Shown here piece by piece: positions 7,499 through 8,908 of a stretch of 8,908 nt of DNA; the first letter of the stretch is position 1, and each line of letters begins with the position of its first letter. The notes below the pieces were generated by a model. It saw nothing but the letters and a program-made list of their open reading frames with translations. It ran no database searches and was not told where the DNA came from. The stretch comes from an uncultured Prevotellaceae bacterium. GTDB lineage: Bacteria; Bacteroidota; Bacteroidia; Bacteroidales; Bacteroidaceae. A program made the position numbers and the translations under genes. The DNA lies in the NCBI GenBank assembly GCA_945827465.1, contig CALZOH010000135.1, positions 1 to 8,908 on the forward strand, given 5' to 3'.

Positions 7499-8227
7499 AT
7501 GAATACGAAGTTGAAACTGCTTGCGACGCTCTGTTTAGCCCTCATTTTGGGCGGAGAAGCCTCTGCCCAGATTGGCGAAAGGCGTGATCGCCTGAGCATA
7601 GGCGGTAGCGCGGGTATGACATTCAGCAGTATTGACTTTGAACCCACTATCAAGCAGAAGCAACTGATGTGTCCCACCGTAGGATTCACTGTGCGCTACG
7701 CCTGTGAGAAATATTTTTCGACATTGTGTGCCATACAAGGCGAGGTGAACCTGGTGAAAATGGGATGGAAGGAAGAAATCTTGAGCGGTTCGGGTGAACC
7801 TTTGCCCGATACTTATCAGCGGGAACTGACGTACGTACAGATTCCGTTGTTGGCACGCCTGTCGTGGGGCGGTGAGCGTCGTGGCGCGATGTTTTTCTTC
7901 ATGGCCGGTCCGCAGTTCAGCATATTTCTGAACGATAAGGCCAAGCAGAGCGACGAGTGGACGCTGACCGTGGGTGCAATACCTGACCGGCCCAACAATG
8001 TGGTTCAGCAATACGACTTGGAGATTCAGCGCAAGGTCGATTATGGTCTCACCGCCGGAATGGGAATGGAAGTGAACACCGCCATCGGCCATTTTAACAT
8101 AGAAGGACGCTATTATTTAGGTCTGAACGATATTTATAACAACTCAAAAAAAGATCCCTTCTCCCGTTCAGCCCATCGCACCATCTTAGCAAAGATCACC
8201 TACCTGTTCGATCTGTTCGATCGATAA
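7499..8227 (+). CDS. PorT-like outer-membrane beta-barrel protein
   Basis: The 242-residue protein has a signal peptide (1-23, LLATLCLALILGGEASA, cleavage before Gln24). The rest alternates polar and hydrophobic residues in strands typical of the PorT / OMP_b-brl_2 family of eight-stranded outer-membrane barrels: LSIGGSAGMTFSSI at 32-45, YVQIPLLARLSWG at 112-124, MAGPQFSIFLN at 135-145, YGLTAGMGMEV at 182-192 and RYYLGLNDI at 204-212. The protein ends in LFDLFDR without an aromatic last residue. Porphyromonas gingivalis PorT is required for T9SS secretion, but the family is large and many members are of unknown role, so the symbol porT is withheld. The 5-bp gap from the LysM gene suggests the two products work together, linking peptidoglycan to the outer membrane. 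The right-hand repeat array begins about 47 bp after the stop. Confidence 0.85.
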   Translation: MNTKLKLLATLCLALILGGEASAQIGERRDRLSIGGSAGMTFSSIDFEPTIKQKQLMCPTVGFTVRYACEKYFSTLCAIQGEVNLVKMGWKEEILSGSGEPLPDTYQRELTYVQIPLLARLSWGGERRGAMFFFMAGPQFSIFLNDKAKQSDEWTLTVGAIPDRPNNVVQQYDLEIQRKVDYGLTAGMGMEVNTAIGHFNIEGRYYLGLNDIYNNSKKDPFSRSAHRTILAKITYLFDLFDR

Positions 8228-8273
8228 ATAAAATAGGTGTTCGTGTTATTTCCCACCATTATTTTTTCAGCGC

Positions 8274-8908
8274 ACAACGTCAACCCCCAATCATTTAGCC
8301 CATGATTATAATCGAACATGTGTAGGGGCGTATCGCATACGCCCTTCACAGCGGGGAATAACATCAAAACCCAATCATTTAGACCATGATTATAATCGAA
8401 CAAGTGTAGGGGCGTATCGCATACGCCCTTCACGGCAGGGAAGAACGTCAAAAATCAATCATTCAGCCCACGATGATAATCGAACAAGTGTAGGGGCGTA
8501 TCGCATACGCCCTTCACAGCGGGGAACAACGTCCAAAATCAATCGTTTAGTCCATGATTATAAACGAACAAGTGTAGGGGCGTATCGCATACGCCCTCCA
8601 CGGCAGGGAAGAACGTCAAAAATCAATCGTTTAGCCCACGATGATAATCGAACAAGTGTAGGGGCGTATCGCATACGCCCTCCACGGCAGGGAACAATGT
8701 CAAGAATCAATCATTTAGCCCACGATGATAATCGAACAATTGTAGGGGCGTATCGCATACGCCCTCCACGGCAGGGAACAATGTCCAAAATCAATCGTTC
8801 AGGCAATAATTATAATCGAACAAGTGTAGGGGCGTATCGCATACGCCCTCCACGGCGGGGAAGAAGGTAAAAAATCAATATTTAAGCAAAAGATTATAAT
8901 CAAACAAG
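8274..8908 (+). repeat. REP-like array, 84-bp tandem units, plus orientation, runs off the window
   Basis: Seven hairpins with identical core GGGCGTATCGCATACGCCC and GTAG foot lie at 8326-8344, 8410-8428, 8494-8512, 8578-8596, 8662-8680, 8746-8764 and 8830-8848. Every step is exactly 84 bp, so copies differ by substitutions and not by indels. Between hairpins the units share a diverged spacer of the form AATCATTTAGCCC, ATGATTATAATCGAACAAGT. The window ends on CAAACAAG, in exact register for an eighth copy. Homology begins at about 8274 with ACAACGTCAAC. The array follows the stop of the PorT-like gene and is oriented with its transcription, so its hairpins could act in 3'-end formation or mRNA protection. 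Confidence 0.93.

Noticed and set aside
8236..8267. Intrinsic terminator after the PorT-like gene
   Set aside because: A T6 run is present, but the only stem found is 4 bp (GGTG/CACC) with a 14-base loop, too weak to call.
8200..8451. Minus-strand reading frame with a 28-residue repeat (VKGVCDTPLH)
   Set aside because: It is a by-product of the 84-bp period being divisible by three. Stops occur in other units, and it overlaps the end of the PorT-like gene.
8274..8908. CRISPR array
   Set aside because: The repeat is palindromic and evenly spaced, but the spacers are diverged copies of each other and not unique sequences, the unit is 84 bp, and no cas genes are present.
757..8908. Composite transposon or mobile island bounded by inverted arrays
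   Set aside because: The enclosed genes are ordinary chromosomal ones (uvrA, ybaK-like, envelope proteins), and no transposase, integrase or target duplication was seen.

Overview
The window looks like chromosomal DNA of a Bacteroidales bacterium, most likely Prevotella or a close relative. Four things suggest this: a protein carrying the CHU_C / type B C-terminal domain of the type IX secretion system (T9SS), a PorT-like outer-membrane barrel, promoter boxes of the Bacteroidetes TAnnTTTG type, and no clear Shine-Dalgarno sequences before the starts. The genus is inferred from protein character and was not checked by search.

Layout. Positions 1-1040 hold a cluster of ten palindromic REP-like elements (GTAG followed by a 19-base hairpin). 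The first part is a 210-bp tandem unit containing the element in both orientations; it passes into an 84-bp tandem unit in one orientation. Positions 1041-1645 contain no convincing gene. Positions 1672-5777 are a leftward three-gene operon in the order T9SS-domain protein, uvrA, ybaK-like deacylase. Positions 5778-5873 are a divergent promoter region. Positions 5874-8227 are a rightward two-gene operon: a periplasmic protein with two LysM domains and a type 1 periplasmic-binding fold, then a PorT-like barrel. From about 8274 to the window end is a second REP array, seven copies at exactly 84-bp spacing, running out of the window.

How it fits together. UvrA acts in nucleotide excision repair and the YbaK-like protein in tRNA proofreading; sharing an operon does not imply a shared pathway. 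The T9SS-domain protein, the LysM/binding-fold protein and the barrel are all predicted to be exported, and their genes are arranged around one divergent promoter, which hints at a cell-envelope link. The two repeat arrays lie beyond the 3' ends of the two operons. Their 84-bp units are related in sequence and have the same orientation relative to the incoming transcription, so they are inverted relative to each other on the chromosome.

The most unusual content is the repeat system. Seventeen hairpins share an almost invariant core, two tandem periods occur (84 and 210 bp), and elements alternate in orientation as in the BIMEs of enterobacteria. No transposase gene is present in the window.
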